Source: Planctomycetaceae bacterium
GTDB lineage: Bacteria; Planctomycetota; Planctomycetia; Pirellulales; Pirellulaceae
Assembly: GCA_015490875.1 (NCBI GenBank)
Contig: WFWZ01000427.1
Coordinates: 1-33,364, forward strand
Length of the DNA: 33,364 nt
Direction of reading: 5' to 3'
Shown piece by piece: positions 8,654 to 16,652 of this stretch. The stretch's first letter is position 1. Every line of letters begins with the position of its first letter. The translations under genes and the position numbers were made by a program. The notes under the pieces are model-generated. The model was not told where the DNA came from. It did not search any database and saw only the letters and a program-made list of their open reading frames with translations.

Positions 8654-9004
8654 ATGCTCCGGTATTCCTTGTGCGTCACGGCCTTCGCGTTGTTGTTCGG
8701 GATGGGCTCGACATTTGCTCGCGCCGCCGATTCGGCCCCACCTGCGTCCTCCCCCGTCACGGTCGGTGCCGGCCACAGTCATGGCGCTCACCATGCTCAT
8801 GGGCATCGCCGTCGAGCCGCGCGGTGGTGGCGTGCTGCCTTCCCGTACGGACTGGTGACTCCTCACGCCGCCAACCCTTACGCGAACCCGTATGTCGACG
8901 TGCGTTACTGGTATCCGCGATATTACGGCGGCTTGCACTACCGCGAGTTCCACCGGTTCGGCTATCCCACGGGCGACTATCCGATTCGCGGTACGGCGTG
9001 GTAG
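8654..9004 (+). CDS. Small secreted His/Tyr-rich protein of unknown function
   Basis: The 116-aa product has a clear signal peptide (1-24, ending FARA-AD). A histidine cluster follows (GHSHGAHHAHGH, His41 to His51), then an Arg/Trp patch. The C-terminal half is rich in Tyr, Pro and Asn (ANPYANPYVDVRYWYP). AAGGG lies about 8 bp before ATG 8654, supporting this start over the long upstream frame. The His cluster could bind Zn, Cu or Ni, and the Tyr/Pro part resembles small cell-wall or matrix proteins. No family is recognised; the metal role is inference. Confidence 0.6.
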   Translation: MLRYSLCVTAFALLFGMGSTFARAADSAPPASSPVTVGAGHSHGAHHAHGHRRRAARWWRAAFPYGLVTPHAANPYANPYVDVRYWYPRYYGGLHYREFHRFGYPTGDYPIRGTAW

Positions 9005-9029
9005 CCGTACCCTATGTGCCGGAAGCGTG

Positions 9030-9527
9030 TCACTCATTGGCGAGGAGTTCAAGCAGGAGATCGAGCACAATGGCGACGGCTTCGGTGCGGCGTCGCAGAC
9101 GCGTGCGCTCGCTCAAGTGGTAACACTCGGCCGCGACCAGTTCCACCCGCGACTTCCCGCGACGCCGTGCGGCCGCGACATAGACGCGTCCATCGAGAGC
9201 TTCGGGGGCGTTCGGACCGAGGTGTCCGGTGATCGCGAGTCCCCAATCGGCCTGAGGTGTACGGCGCAGGAGTCCACGAGCCATTTCGATCGCCACGGGA
9301 CTCGAGACGGCGGTGTGCTTCTTGAGCGTCGTGGCGCGGACACCTAGCCACTCCTGCTTCGTCGATTCCTGATACGTCACCATCGATCCGCACAAGTATT
9401 CCGAGATGCCAGGGAGTTTTCCGAGTGCTGCGGCCACTGCGCCGGCCGTGCAGCTTTCGGCAAAGGCGATCTGTCGGGGCTTCCGTTGGAGTTCTTCCCA
9501 GATCAATCGGATCAGCCGTTGGCTCAC
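9030..9527 (-). CDS. pncC: CinA C-terminal domain protein (nicotinamide-nucleotide amidase type)
   Basis: The 165-aa protein matches stand-alone CinA C-terminal domains. These deamidate nicotinamide mononucleotide to nicotinate mononucleotide in pyridine nucleotide salvage. Visible motifs are FAESCTAGAVAAAL (catalytic Ser), GSMVTY (Tyr) and AITGHLGP (Gly-rich loop). The longer frame begins at 9629, but GTG 9527 is chosen because AAGGA stands about 8 bp upstream and gives the usual family length. It follows the deoxyhypusine synthase-like gene by 98 bp on the same strand and may be the last gene of that unit. There is no N-terminal molybdopterin-binding-like domain. Confidence 0.85.
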   Translation of the reverse strand: MSQRLIRLIWEELQRKPRQIAFAESCTAGAVAAALGKLPGISEYLCGSMVTYQESTKQEWLGVRATTLKKHTAVSSPVAIEMARGLLRRTPQADWGLAITGHLGPNAPEALDGRVYVAAARRRGKSRVELVAAECYHLSERTRLRRRTEAVAIVLDLLLELLANE

Positions 9528-9625
9528 AGTGCGGTTCCTTTGTGTTGTTGGGAATGCGGGCCGGCCTATTCGGCGTTCCCAGGGAGTACCCGGGCATGGC
9601 GCACCCATTTCAGTGAAGTCAGGCC

Positions 9626-10741
9626 TCACTTCTGATCAGGGGAGGCATCGCCTGTGTCTTTCGAGTCGAGCCGTTCCAAGAGGGCCTTGGCCAGCAGTGG
9701 TAACACGAGCGTGGCATCGGCATGCACTTCGGCGAACCGGCCTCCTTCTGCGGGCGAGACGAACTTTCCCCAACTGACGCCTTCGGAGTAGGTGCACCCG
9801 GAGAGTCCGCCCCAGTGTTCGGGTTCCGGACAGATGCGGACACCGTACTGAAACCGAGGCGGCGGCCATTGCGTACCGACGCGCGCATTGACGACATCAA
9901 AAAACGGGCCGATCTGTTGGGCCCAATTCCGAGGTACGCCGCCTCCGATGGTGAAAATAGCGAGTCTCTTCGAGGCGGCGATCGTCTGAGCGTAGTGCCA
10001 CAGGTCGAGGAAGGGATTAAAGGGTGGCGGGGCGGTTTCGAGCAGCCTCTTGCCGTCGACCGACTGCGGATCGACGCCGGAATTCCTCCAAGCGCCCAGA
10101 AGCTGCCAGGCGGCCACATCGAGTCCGAGTTCGCTGTCGGTAAAGGCAGGGATGAAGACGGGAACACCCTGTCGATACGCGCTACGGAGGATGGCAGGAC
10201 CGGCCGCTTCGGCGTCGAGACGCCGGCCGAGCGCCTGGCAGAGTCGTGCCGAGGACCAGACGCCGTCGTCGGGCCGATCCGACTCGAGGACGTTCCGCAC
10301 GAGTCGCTCCACATCGTTCAAGTTGGCTTCCATTTCCAGCGTGTCATAGACGCGGTTGTAGCCTCGCTCATAGAGCGAATGGTCATCCATGCCCGGATCA
10401 TACTGGTAGTGGACGCATCCGATCGATTCGGTCAGTCCGTGTGCAATCAAGGCACCGGTCGCCACGATCACCTGCACGACGCCACGATCGATTAGATCGC
10501 ACACGATCTTGCCTTGCTTGGCGATCGTCATAGCTCCTGAGATGGTCATCACGACCGTGCAGTCGGGATCGGATGCGGCGGTGTGGAGAATCTCGAGCGC
10601 AGCACCGAGTTGCCGCCCTCCGAAAGCCGTGCGTCCCATTGCCTCGACGAGCTGGGCGAAGCCATCGATCTTCTCTAGATCGATCGGTTCCAAGGGAGTC
10701 AGACCGTCGGCACGGCCGTCGTGGAGTTCGCGTCGTGTCAT
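9626..10741 (-). CDS. Deoxyhypusine synthase family protein (possible homospermidine synthase)
   Basis: The 371-aa protein carries hallmark DHS-family features: an NAD-binding fold with SGAMTIAKQGK (68-78), ATGALIAHG (94-102), FTIGGGVPRNW (263-273) and the catalytic-lysine motif EGVSWGK with Lys326. Eukaryotic and archaeal enzymes transfer aminobutyl from spermidine to a lysine of eIF5A. Bacteria lack that pathway, and bacterial homologues are thought to make homospermidine or other polyamine products. ATG 10741 lies 25 bp after the ThuA-like gene; the upstream frame overlaps that gene and is rejected. No strong Shine-Dalgarno site is seen, so coupled translation is possible. The family is certain; the reaction is inferred. 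Confidence 0.88.
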   Translation of the reverse strand: MTRRELHDGRADGLTPLEPIDLEKIDGFAQLVEAMGRTAFGGRQLGAALEILHTAASDPDCTVVMTISGAMTIAKQGKIVCDLIDRGVVQVIVATGALIAHGLTESIGCVHYQYDPGMDDHSLYERGYNRVYDTLEMEANLNDVERLVRNVLESDRPDDGVWSSARLCQALGRRLDAEAAGPAILRSAYRQGVPVFIPAFTDSELGLDVAAWQLLGAWRNSGVDPQSVDGKRLLETAPPPFNPFLDLWHYAQTIAASKRLAIFTIGGGVPRNWAQQIGPFFDVVNARVGTQWPPPRFQYGVRICPEPEHWGGLSGCTYSEGVSWGKFVSPAEGGRFAEVHADATLVLPLLAKALLERLDSKDTGDASPDQK

Positions 10742-10766
10742 CGGTGCTACATGTGACAAGTTGGCG

Positions 10767-11837
10767 TCAGTCTCGCCAGGCGTGATCCGCCGGTCGAACG
10801 CCGGGCCGAAACTTGCCGAATCCGAATGGCAGGGCGTGGAATTCGCCGACGATCGACACGTTCCCTTTCCCGTCGATGCGGTCCTCGAGTCCGACGCACC
10901 AGTAGCAGGCTTGCACAATGAGTCGGCGAAGACCTTCGCTTTGAAAATCCTGAGCGGCTCCCATGGTCGTCGTGAAGACACGCTGCACCCGGCCGTCCGG
11001 CAGAGATCGATCACGCGTCCAGGCGATCGGCATCATGGGATCGTTTTGTTTGCCTTCGACAGGAGGATCGGTCGGGCGCATGCCGGTGAGCACCTGTCCG
11101 AGAACGAGCGGCGTGGCGTCGTCGGGGAGAGGGAGTCGGATGCCGTAGACATCGGTCGGTCCCCAGATGTCTCCATCGCGCAGACCGCGCACGATCGGAT
11201 GGTTGCGTCCCTCCTCGGCCAGAATGCCTCGCGTGCTTTGCTTCCCGTGCCGTCCATGATGGTTGACCCATGTCTCTCCGAGAATCTGTTTGCCGAAACC
11301 GCCCATCCACTCGGTCTTGCTTCGCCAATCGTACTTGGCGTAGCGGCGGTTCTTGGGGATGCGGAAGGCGTGCGTCGCGGTGCGCATGCCGACAACCGGT
11401 TTGCCCGATTCGACATAGTCCGCAATGTGCTTCATTTGCTCATCCGGCAAGTTGCGAAACCGAGTGAACAGGACCATCAGATCGGCGTTGTCAAGCGCCT
11501 CGAGTCCCGGGATGTTGTCCGACTGGTTGGGGTTGATCTCCCCCGTCTTCGGATCGACGGCGAAAAGGACGGTACAGTGAAAGCCGTGGTGTTTGGCGAG
11601 GATGCGCCCCAACGCAGGGAGGACTTCTTCGCTGCGATATTCCTCGTCGCCGCTGATGAGAACGACTTTCTTGCCTCGACCGGGGCCCTCGTCGCCTTCG
11701 TACACGACCCACGGTCGTTCCCCCGCGAATGCTCCGGCGGTCAGGCATCCTGTCGCCCACAGCATGAGCACCATTACGAGAGGGCGGCTTTTGGAAAACC
11801 GCTTTCGGAAGGCCCATCTTCTTGCATGGTCTGCCAT
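10767..11837 (-). CDS. Secreted ThuA-like domain protein
   Basis: The 356-aa protein begins with a basic segment and a hydrophobic stretch (about 18-38) ending AFAGE, consistent with export. The rest is a ThuA-like fold, related to class I glutamine amidotransferases and linked to trehalose use in rhizobia. It shows KKVVLISGDEEYRSEE, ADLMVLFTRFR, ESGKPVVGMRTATHAF and NHPIVRGL. ThuA-like secreted proteins are highly expanded in Planctomycetes, usually with sugar or oxidoreductase genes; their biochemical role is unsettled. GGGGAG about 9 bp upstream supports the start. It is probably first in a unit with the DHS-like and CinA-like genes, although a functional link is not obvious. Confidence 0.85.
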   Translation of the reverse strand: MADHARRWAFRKRFSKSRPLVMVLMLWATGCLTAGAFAGERPWVVYEGDEGPGRGKKVVLISGDEEYRSEEVLPALGRILAKHHGFHCTVLFAVDPKTGEINPNQSDNIPGLEALDNADLMVLFTRFRNLPDEQMKHIADYVESGKPVVGMRTATHAFRIPKNRRYAKYDWRSKTEWMGGFGKQILGETWVNHHGRHGKQSTRGILAEEGRNHPIVRGLRDGDIWGPTDVYGIRLPLPDDATPLVLGQVLTGMRPTDPPVEGKQNDPMMPIAWTRDRSLPDGRVQRVFTTTMGAAQDFQSEGLRRLIVQACYWCVGLEDRIDGKGNVSIVGEFHALPFGFGKFRPGVRPADHAWRD

Positions 11838-11848
11838 CGCAAGTGTCT

Positions 11849-11881
11849 CCCCAATGTCGGCTCGTTACCCCAATGTCGGCT
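11849..11881. repeat. Short direct repeat upstream of the ThuA-like gene
   Basis: CCCCAATGTCGGCT occurs at 11849-11862 and again at 11868-11881, so starts are 19 bp apart. The repeat lies 12-44 bp before the ThuA-like start codon and overlaps its GGGGAG ribosome-binding region. It could be a tandem regulator site or a small duplication; nothing identifies a binding protein. Confidence 0.45.
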
Positions 11882-12103
11882 TCCGACCCAGACCGGCGCG
11901 ACACGAGCACACGTCTGCGCGCAGGCCGGTCAGCGTTCCTCCAGCTGCCGCACGCTCTTTCCATCTGGCCATCATACCATGCCGCAGTCGCAAGGGGTAA
12001 GGAGAGAGGTCGGCTGGGGAATGCGCGGAAGCGGGCGCTGCTTCGCGGCGTTTTGGCCGCAACTTGGGACCCAGAGTTGAAGAAAGCGGTGTCCAGCCCA
12101 AGC

Positions 12104-12523
12104 TCACACGGGCAGGTCGATATCCTTTTCGAGCCAGTGCCGCTTGAGTTGCCGGACGACGTCGAGGAACTTCGTGAAGTTGACCGGCTTGGTGATGTAA
12201 CTTTCGACACCCATGGCCTGACATTTTCCCTTGTGCTCTTCCGTTTCGGAAGCGGTGAGCACGACGACGGGGATAGCTTGGAGCGCGGGGTCGGCGCGAA
12301 TCTCTTCGAGTACCTCCACGCCATTCTTGTAAGGAAGCAGCAGATCCAGGAGAATCAAGTCGGGCGTGGGAGCTCGCGAAAAGTGCGCCTCTTTCCGTAA
12401 GAAAGCCAGCGCTTCGGCGCCATCGCGCACGAGCGTGACGCGATGCTGGAATCCTCCTTGTTGTAGCGAGCCGATCGTCAGGCGAGCATCGACGAGACTA
12501 TCTTCGACAAGAAGGATCTCCAT
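12104..12523 (-). CDS. Single-domain response regulator (Rcp1-like)
   Basis: The 139-aa CheY-like receiver has no output domain. Visible are the acidic pocket VEDS (Glu7, Asp8), phospho-acceptor Asp60 in LILLDLLLPYKNG, Thr90 (VVLTAS) and Lys112 (YITKPVN). The extended alpha4-beta5 region and the SFYITKP-like ending match Rcp1-type regulators that partner with phytochrome-like or hybrid kinases. The start at 12523 fits the domain edge; an in-frame ATG at 12583 is possible. No histidine kinase gene is nearby. It follows the hemerythrin-like gene on the same strand after about 150 bp. Confidence 0.9.
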   Translation of the reverse strand: MEILLVEDSLVDARLTIGSLQQGGFQHRVTLVRDGAEALAFLRKEAHFSRAPTPDLILLDLLLPYKNGVEVLEEIRADPALQAIPVVVLTASETEEHKGKCQAMGVESYITKPVNFTKFLDVVRQLKRHWLEKDIDLPV

Positions 12524-12673
12524 CGGTCGCCCCACGGTTTCCCGATCGTTGTTTCCCTGCGTATCTGGATAAAAGCCGCTCATCTCTCGGGTCGGTCTGC
12601 CTGGGCCACTGGGATGCACGGGCTGCCATCGGGTACACGATGGCGAACCCGACAATGTGCCTCGCTGTCGTTA

Positions 12674-13153
12674 TTAGTCGCCTACTCCCAAGTCATTGGC
12701 GTAGGCTTCCTGAATGAGTTCGCTTTCCGCCTCTTCGTGTACTACTAGGCGTTTATGGAAGTCGCGGTAGCGTTCCGCCAGCGATGCGGCGATGGCGAAC
12801 TGCCGGCCATCGTATGCCTGTTCGCAGCAGTCGACAAGATCACAGACGCACAAGTAGAGTTCCTGGTGTTGATTCCGCAGCGTCTCGGCTCGCTGCGATA
12901 CGTGCGGGGCGACGTCGACGGGATCGTCAAAGTAGCCGTAGGCTTCTTCCAGGGAAAAATGGAGAGCCAATTGGTCGCGCAGATCCGCCAGCAAGGAAGT
13001 GAGCTGACGCAAGTAACTCGGGGCAGCGACGGGAGTGTCACAGAGTTGCCGGAGGGAGTCGAGGGTGACCCAAAGAAGCTGGTGAACGTCCTTGATTTCC
13101 TGAAGGAACGCGGCGTTGATCGTAACGGTCCGCGTGCTGATCATGGCACACAT
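12674..13153 (-). CDS. Hemerythrin-like (HHE-type) protein
   Basis: The 159-aa, mostly helical protein has ligand-type residues spaced as in a four-helix hemerythrin bundle: His24 (KDVHQLL), His65 and Glu69 (ALHFSLEE), His96 (RNQHQELY), His133 and His139 with Glu143 (FHKRLVVHEEAE). Such proteins bind a di-iron centre and sense or store oxygen, iron or nitric oxide. The first ATG in frame is at 13183, but 13153 is preferred because AAGGAG lies 8 bp upstream. A response regulator gene follows on the same strand, hinting at a redox or O2 signalling pair. The exact ligand set needs a structure. Confidence 0.72.
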   Translation of the reverse strand: MCAMISTRTVTINAAFLQEIKDVHQLLWVTLDSLRQLCDTPVAAPSYLRQLTSLLADLRDQLALHFSLEEAYGYFDDPVDVAPHVSQRAETLRNQHQELYLCVCDLVDCCEQAYDGRQFAIAASLAERYRDFHKRLVVHEEAESELIQEAYANDLGVGD

Positions 13154-13470
13154 GGCGACACTCCTTTTTGATGGCACCCGCACGACGTCGAAGTCTTTTC
13201 GAATCGCGTCGGCGGATACCGCGTTCAGTTCGAGCAGGCCGACAGGGGTAAGGTAGCATCCAACCTTCTATTCCCCGCCGTCCCTGCGACCTTACATCCC
13301 ATAGCGGTTAGGGCTCGCCTCCGAGCGGACTATCTCGTCGTGCTACAAGCCACGATCATATCGACAGCCGAACTCGGTCCCGCGTGGCCAGCCCGTCACC
13401 GGTTTGCGCCGAAACGGAGTGTGCGCCTCTTCCGTTGTGCAGGTCATCTTACCACTTCGGCAACCGAAAA
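13154..13470. other. Intergenic region upstream of the hemerythrin-like gene
   Basis: These 317 bp lie between the flippase 3' end and the hemerythrin-like gene start, both on the minus strand. The hemerythrin ribosome binding site is at its left edge. The frames crossing it look non-coding, and no hairpin followed by a T-tract is seen for either strand. Confidence 0.4.
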
Positions 13471-15021
13471 TCAAATTTCAGCGCGACTCGCCGATCCGCA
13501 CGACTCCCACTCACGCCACCAACTGCGGACGTCCGCCCACCAACCGCGCAGCAACCAGCCGTACACGGTGGCACCCAGGACGACCATGACGACTAGGCGG
13601 AGCGATGGAGCAAGGGTGGGGCGGGTGAGGGACCGAGCGGCATGGACGGCCAGTCCCATAAGGAGGACGCTGAGGACGATGGGGCGCAGACCGACGAGAA
13701 ACGCGCGGAAGTCGATCGACGCAACTCGAGCGCAATAGAAGAGATAGGGCAGAGCCACACCGGCGGATGCCGTCACGCCGATGGCTCGAGCCATCCACTG
13801 GGCCGATTCCACAGGAGTCGGGTCGTTCTTCTGGGCCCACACCACCGCCGCGCCGGCGGCTGCCGACAAGGCGATGGCCTGTGCCAACGCGCCGCGGAAG
13901 AGGGAACGAGTCTTTCCCACCGCGGCGAAGAACGAGCCGCTGATGTTGATCAGTCCTTGGGCCAGCACGAGGGGGCTGAGGGCTACCAGGAGTGTGGCGG
14001 CCGAAGCCCAGCGAGCGCCTCCCAGAACCCAGAAGACATCTTCGGCAACCAAAGCCAGTCCGACGGCAGCGGGAGCCAGGATGGCTGCGAGCAGCCACCA
14101 GACCTGTCGGCCCAGTGAGGCCAAAGCTGCCCGATCCCGTTTCAAACGGGCCAAGGCGGGAAGAACGACACTTGAGGCGGGACTGACGACCAGATGCACG
14201 GGCTTGAGTGTCAAGTTGAATGCCTGGTGGTACATTCCCAAAGCAGCGCGACCAGCCGGTGTTCCCCCCAGCAGTCCGGCCAAGAGCCACTTGTCGATAT
14301 TCTGTGCCCAGTAGAAGCAGAAGGCGGCACCGGTGTACCACCCCCCGAAGCGGAACTGGCTGGCGTCCCACCAAGATCCCCGCCAGCGCGGGCGCCAGTC
14401 GCTTGCCCACCAGATCAACGCCGCCAGCAATGCCAACTCGAGCCACTGTTGTCCCACCAGGGACCAGACACCGGCGCCCCGCCACGCCAGGAAACAGGCG
14501 GCGACCGCGGCGCAGGTTTGTGCCGTGAGGCGCACTTTCATGAGTGCTGCCAGGGCCAGATGGCGTTGCCACCAGCCTTGGTGAACGCTTGAGAGTGTCA
14601 TCAGGGGAAGGGTCGGGGCGAGCGCTGCCGTGACATTCAACAGAGAGGGAGACTGAAACAGCCACGCCAAGACGGGCGCCGCCGCCAGCATGAGCACCAT
14701 CCCGGCCAAACCGGCCAACTGGTTCATCCGAAAGACTCGGTCCCGCGCCTCATCGTCCATTCCCTCGGCTTGCACAACCGATTCTTGCAGCCCGAATCCG
14801 GCCAGCATCCGTGCCAGGAGCAATGCGGGAGTGGCCATGCCGATCAGTCCGAACGGCTCGGGGCCCAGGCGCCGGAAGAGAAAAGCGAGGGTGGCGATCG
14901 AGACGACTTGCGATGCGATTTGAGCCGCTCCGACGGCGATCGTGCCTCGGCGGATCCGCCGGCCAAGCTCCTTCCTTGGCTCGTCGCCTCTAGCGGTGCT
15001 CGTGCCGGCATCGTCATTCAT
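13471..15021 (-). CDS. Polysaccharide flippase (Wzx/oligosaccharide transporter, MOP superfamily)
   Basis: The 516-aa integral membrane protein has about 12-14 hydrophobic segments. Its N-terminal signature is GTIAVGAAQIASQVVSIATL followed by FLFRRLGPEPFGLIGMATP, typical of WzxC/RfbX-type lipid-linked oligosaccharide flippases. These move undecaprenyl-linked glycans across the inner membrane for exopolysaccharide or O-antigen assembly. Its start codon overlaps the stop of the preceding glycosyltransferase by the ATGA arrangement (15018-15021), which implies translational coupling. A short charged N-tail (1-27) is cytoplasmic. The glycan is unknown because only one glycosyltransferase is adjacent. 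Confidence 0.88.
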   Translation of the reverse strand: MNDDAGTSTARGDEPRKELGRRIRRGTIAVGAAQIASQVVSIATLAFLFRRLGPEPFGLIGMATPALLLARMLAGFGLQESVVQAEGMDDEARDRVFRMNQLAGLAGMVLMLAAAPVLAWLFQSPSLLNVTAALAPTLPLMTLSSVHQGWWQRHLALAALMKVRLTAQTCAAVAACFLAWRGAGVWSLVGQQWLELALLAALIWWASDWRPRWRGSWWDASQFRFGGWYTGAAFCFYWAQNIDKWLLAGLLGGTPAGRAALGMYHQAFNLTLKPVHLVVSPASSVVLPALARLKRDRAALASLGRQVWWLLAAILAPAAVGLALVAEDVFWVLGGARWASAATLLVALSPLVLAQGLINISGSFFAAVGKTRSLFRGALAQAIALSAAAGAAVVWAQKNDPTPVESAQWMARAIGVTASAGVALPYLFYCARVASIDFRAFLVGLRPIVLSVLLMGLAVHAARSLTRPTLAPSLRLVVMVVLGATVYGWLLRGWWADVRSWWREWESCGSASRAEI

Positions 15022-15929
15022 GGCCCAGAGTCATCCTTTTGCGGGTGAGTGCGCCGCGGGCGCACCCAGGCATATCGGGCGATGCAGAGCAGCGCGGCGA
15101 TACCGTCGCGCCACGTGATCTTTTTGCCTTCCGAGTACCAACGTCGTTCGTAGTGGATGGGGACCTCGAAGAAACGAGCGCGCGCCTGCCTAGCGAGGCG
15201 GAATGTCAACTCGATTTCGATCCCGAAGCGGGATTCGCGGAGAAGGGGGACAAGCGGCGCAATCGTATCGCGTCGCATCATCTTGTAACACGTTTCTACG
15301 TCCGTAAAGCGGCGTCCGAGTGCCAGGGAAACGAGCGAGCTGATCCAGCGGTTGACCGCGCGGTGCCACAAAGGTGGCACTACCTGATAGGCCTGGCTAA
15401 AGCGACTCCCATAGACGACGTCCGCGCGGCCTTGCAAAATCGGTTGCAAGAGCGACCAGAAGTCGAGCGGATCGTACTCGAGGTCCGCATCTTGGATGAC
15501 AACGACATCTCCTTGCACATGCGCCAGGCCAGTCCGTACCGCTGCCCCTTTGCCTCGGTTGCGATCGTGATAAAGAACCCGTACCGGGTATTGGGACTCG
15601 AGCGCTGGGAGTTTCTCGCGCGTTCCATCAGTACTTCCGTCATCGACCAGGATAATCTCCATCGGAAGCTCGGTCGCGACGAGGCGATCCAACACTTGTT
15701 TGACCGTGCCGACTTCATTGTAAACCGGAATGACAACGGAAAGTCGAAAACCGGGAGGCAAGGAGACGATGCCGAGCGCATCGCATAAAGCGCTTCCCAG
15801 CAAGGCTCGAGCCAAATCGACTTGCCACGACTGGAGCGGAAAAACCGATGAAGAACCGGACACGGCAGCTTGAAGCCACGCACGTGCGGTTGCTGGCAGT
15901 TTCTCCGGCCATTCGTCGGGACGATTCAT
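15018..15929 (-). CDS. Family 2 glycosyltransferase (dolichyl-phosphate-sugar synthase-like)
   Basis: The 303-aa GT-A fold enzyme shows LSVVIPVYNE (63-72), the nucleotide-binding VDDGSTDGT (95-103), GKGAAVRTGL, the metal-binding DADLEYDP (147-154), YGSRF, and CYKMMRR. This is the DPM1/polyprenyl-phosphate glycosyltransferase subgroup, which charges a lipid phosphate with a hexose. A non-conserved N-terminal extension of about 60 residues precedes the catalytic domain. There is no C-terminal membrane anchor. GGGAG lies about 9 bp upstream of ATG 15929. The overlap with the flippase gene suggests one operon for surface glycan assembly. Confidence 0.9.
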   Translation of the reverse strand: MNRPDEWPEKLPATARAWLQAAVSGSSSVFPLQSWQVDLARALLGSALCDALGIVSLPPGFRLSVVIPVYNEVGTVKQVLDRLVATELPMEIILVDDGSTDGTREKLPALESQYPVRVLYHDRNRGKGAAVRTGLAHVQGDVVVIQDADLEYDPLDFWSLLQPILQGRADVVYGSRFSQAYQVVPPLWHRAVNRWISSLVSLALGRRFTDVETCYKMMRRDTIAPLVPLLRESRFGIEIELTFRLARQARARFFEVPIHYERRWYSEGKKITWRDGIAALLCIARYAWVRPRRTHPQKDDSGP

Positions 15930-16071
15930 GCGTTGGACTCCCGTGTCGTCGGGCGGCGATCATGCTAGCACCCGGCCTCTCCTTCGCGGACCACCGGTGC
16001 GCTGCCGATGCCGATTGGTTTGCAGGGAAAGCTGTATTTTCGCGGGAAAGTCCGCTTTTTTCGAGTTGGTT

Positions 16072-16101
16072 ACTATAGCCGTTTTCGGACCATCGAGTCA
16101 T
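16072..16101 (-). promoter_or_regulatory. Candidate sigma-70-type promoter for the glycosyltransferase-flippase operon
   Basis: On the minus strand TATAGT (16077-16072) matches the -10 consensus at 5 of 6 positions. ATGACT (16101-16096), 18 bp upstream, matches TTGACA at 4 of 6. Transcription would start near 16065, giving a leader of about 135 nt before the start codon at 15929. It is a prediction from motif match only. Confidence 0.35.
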
Positions 16102-16150
16102 CGTGCTGATGCGGCTTGCCGCGTTTTCGAAGATTCTTGGTGCGCGGTGC

Positions 16151-16178
16151 TTGACATTTTCTTTCAGACCGGCAAAAT
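16151..16178 (+). promoter_or_regulatory. Candidate strong promoter reading toward folK
   Basis: A perfect TTGACA (16151-16156) is followed after 16 bp by CAAAAT (16173-16178), which matches TATAAT at 4 of 6 positions. Surrounding DNA is A/T-richer than the rest of the window. Transcription would begin near 16185 and run about 435 nt through several hairpins to the terminator at 16591-16627, just before folK. It is back-to-back with the candidate minus-strand promoter at 16072-16101. Confidence 0.5.
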
Positions 16179-16184
16179 AGGCCC

Positions 16185-16620
16185 TGTTCATTGGAGCTTG
16201 TTTGTTTTGTTGACCTGAATCGACTAATAAACGCGACTGCTAGCCTCGGTGTAAGCCGAGGATCCAAGTGCGACTTCCCCGACCCGACACATCTGACTGG
16301 AAGTTGCCACGCGCTTTGGTGGCGCTCGCTGCTGCGCATGTGGTGCGCGCCGTTCGGCAGTCGCCGCACGTCGAGACATAGGGAGGCTGCAAGCAGGGTG
16401 GGGTGGCTTGCGTTGCTCCGAGCTGACACGAGCCGAGTCTCCGTTCCTGTTGCAGAACATGGTATGACGGTGGATTTTATTGCGGCTGCAGGAGGCAGTC
16501 ATACGGGGGGCGGCGACTGATCGGATCGACGTACGCCGGCAGGAATCTGCCGAGGTTTCGGAGGTCCCCCCCGCTTTGTCATTGTTGGAGCCGCAGCCAT
16601 GCATGACGTATGTGCTGCGG
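16185..16620 (+). ncRNA. Candidate structured ncRNA or attenuating leader of the folK operon
   Basis: No convincing gene lies in 15930-16652. On the plus strand this part folds readily. CCTCGG/CCGAGG forms a hairpin at 16244-16261. A helix pairs 16268-16278 with 16299-16310 (GTG then CGACTTCC against GGAAGTTG then CAC). GCCAC at 16306-16310 can instead pair with GTGGC at 16319-16323, which excludes part of that helix. GCAAGC/GCTTGC pairs 16389-16394 with 16406-16411, and CGGCAG/CTGCCG forms a GAAT-loop hairpin at 16537-16552. A TTGACA promoter precedes and an intrinsic terminator ends it. I did not recognise RNase P, tmRNA, SRP or known riboswitch cores. It is either an independent RNA or a regulatory leader. 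Confidence 0.45.
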
Positions 16621-16627
16621 TTTTTTT
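16591..16627 (+). terminator. Intrinsic terminator 25 bp before folK
   Basis: CCGCAGC (16591-16597) pairs perfectly with GCTGCGG (16614-16620) and is followed at once by seven T (16621-16627). The loop of 16 nt can form an extra CAT/ATG pairing. This is a textbook Rho-independent terminator on the plus strand. Its position, ending 25 bp before the folK ATG with no gene upstream on that strand, implies that it ends a small RNA or works as an attenuator. Confidence 0.85.
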
Positions 16628-16652
16628 CTGAACCGATATTGCCGTTTCTGCG

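Noticed and set aside
10509-12080. 523-residue plus-strand open frame
   Set aside because: It runs antisense to the DHS-like and ThuA-like genes; the composition is that of a shadow frame in GC-rich DNA.
16185-16620. RNase P RNA, tmRNA or SRP RNA
   Set aside because: I looked for the conserved GAGGAAAGTCC core, the tmRNA tag and TTCGA arm, and the SRP GGAAGCAGCC-type core and saw none.
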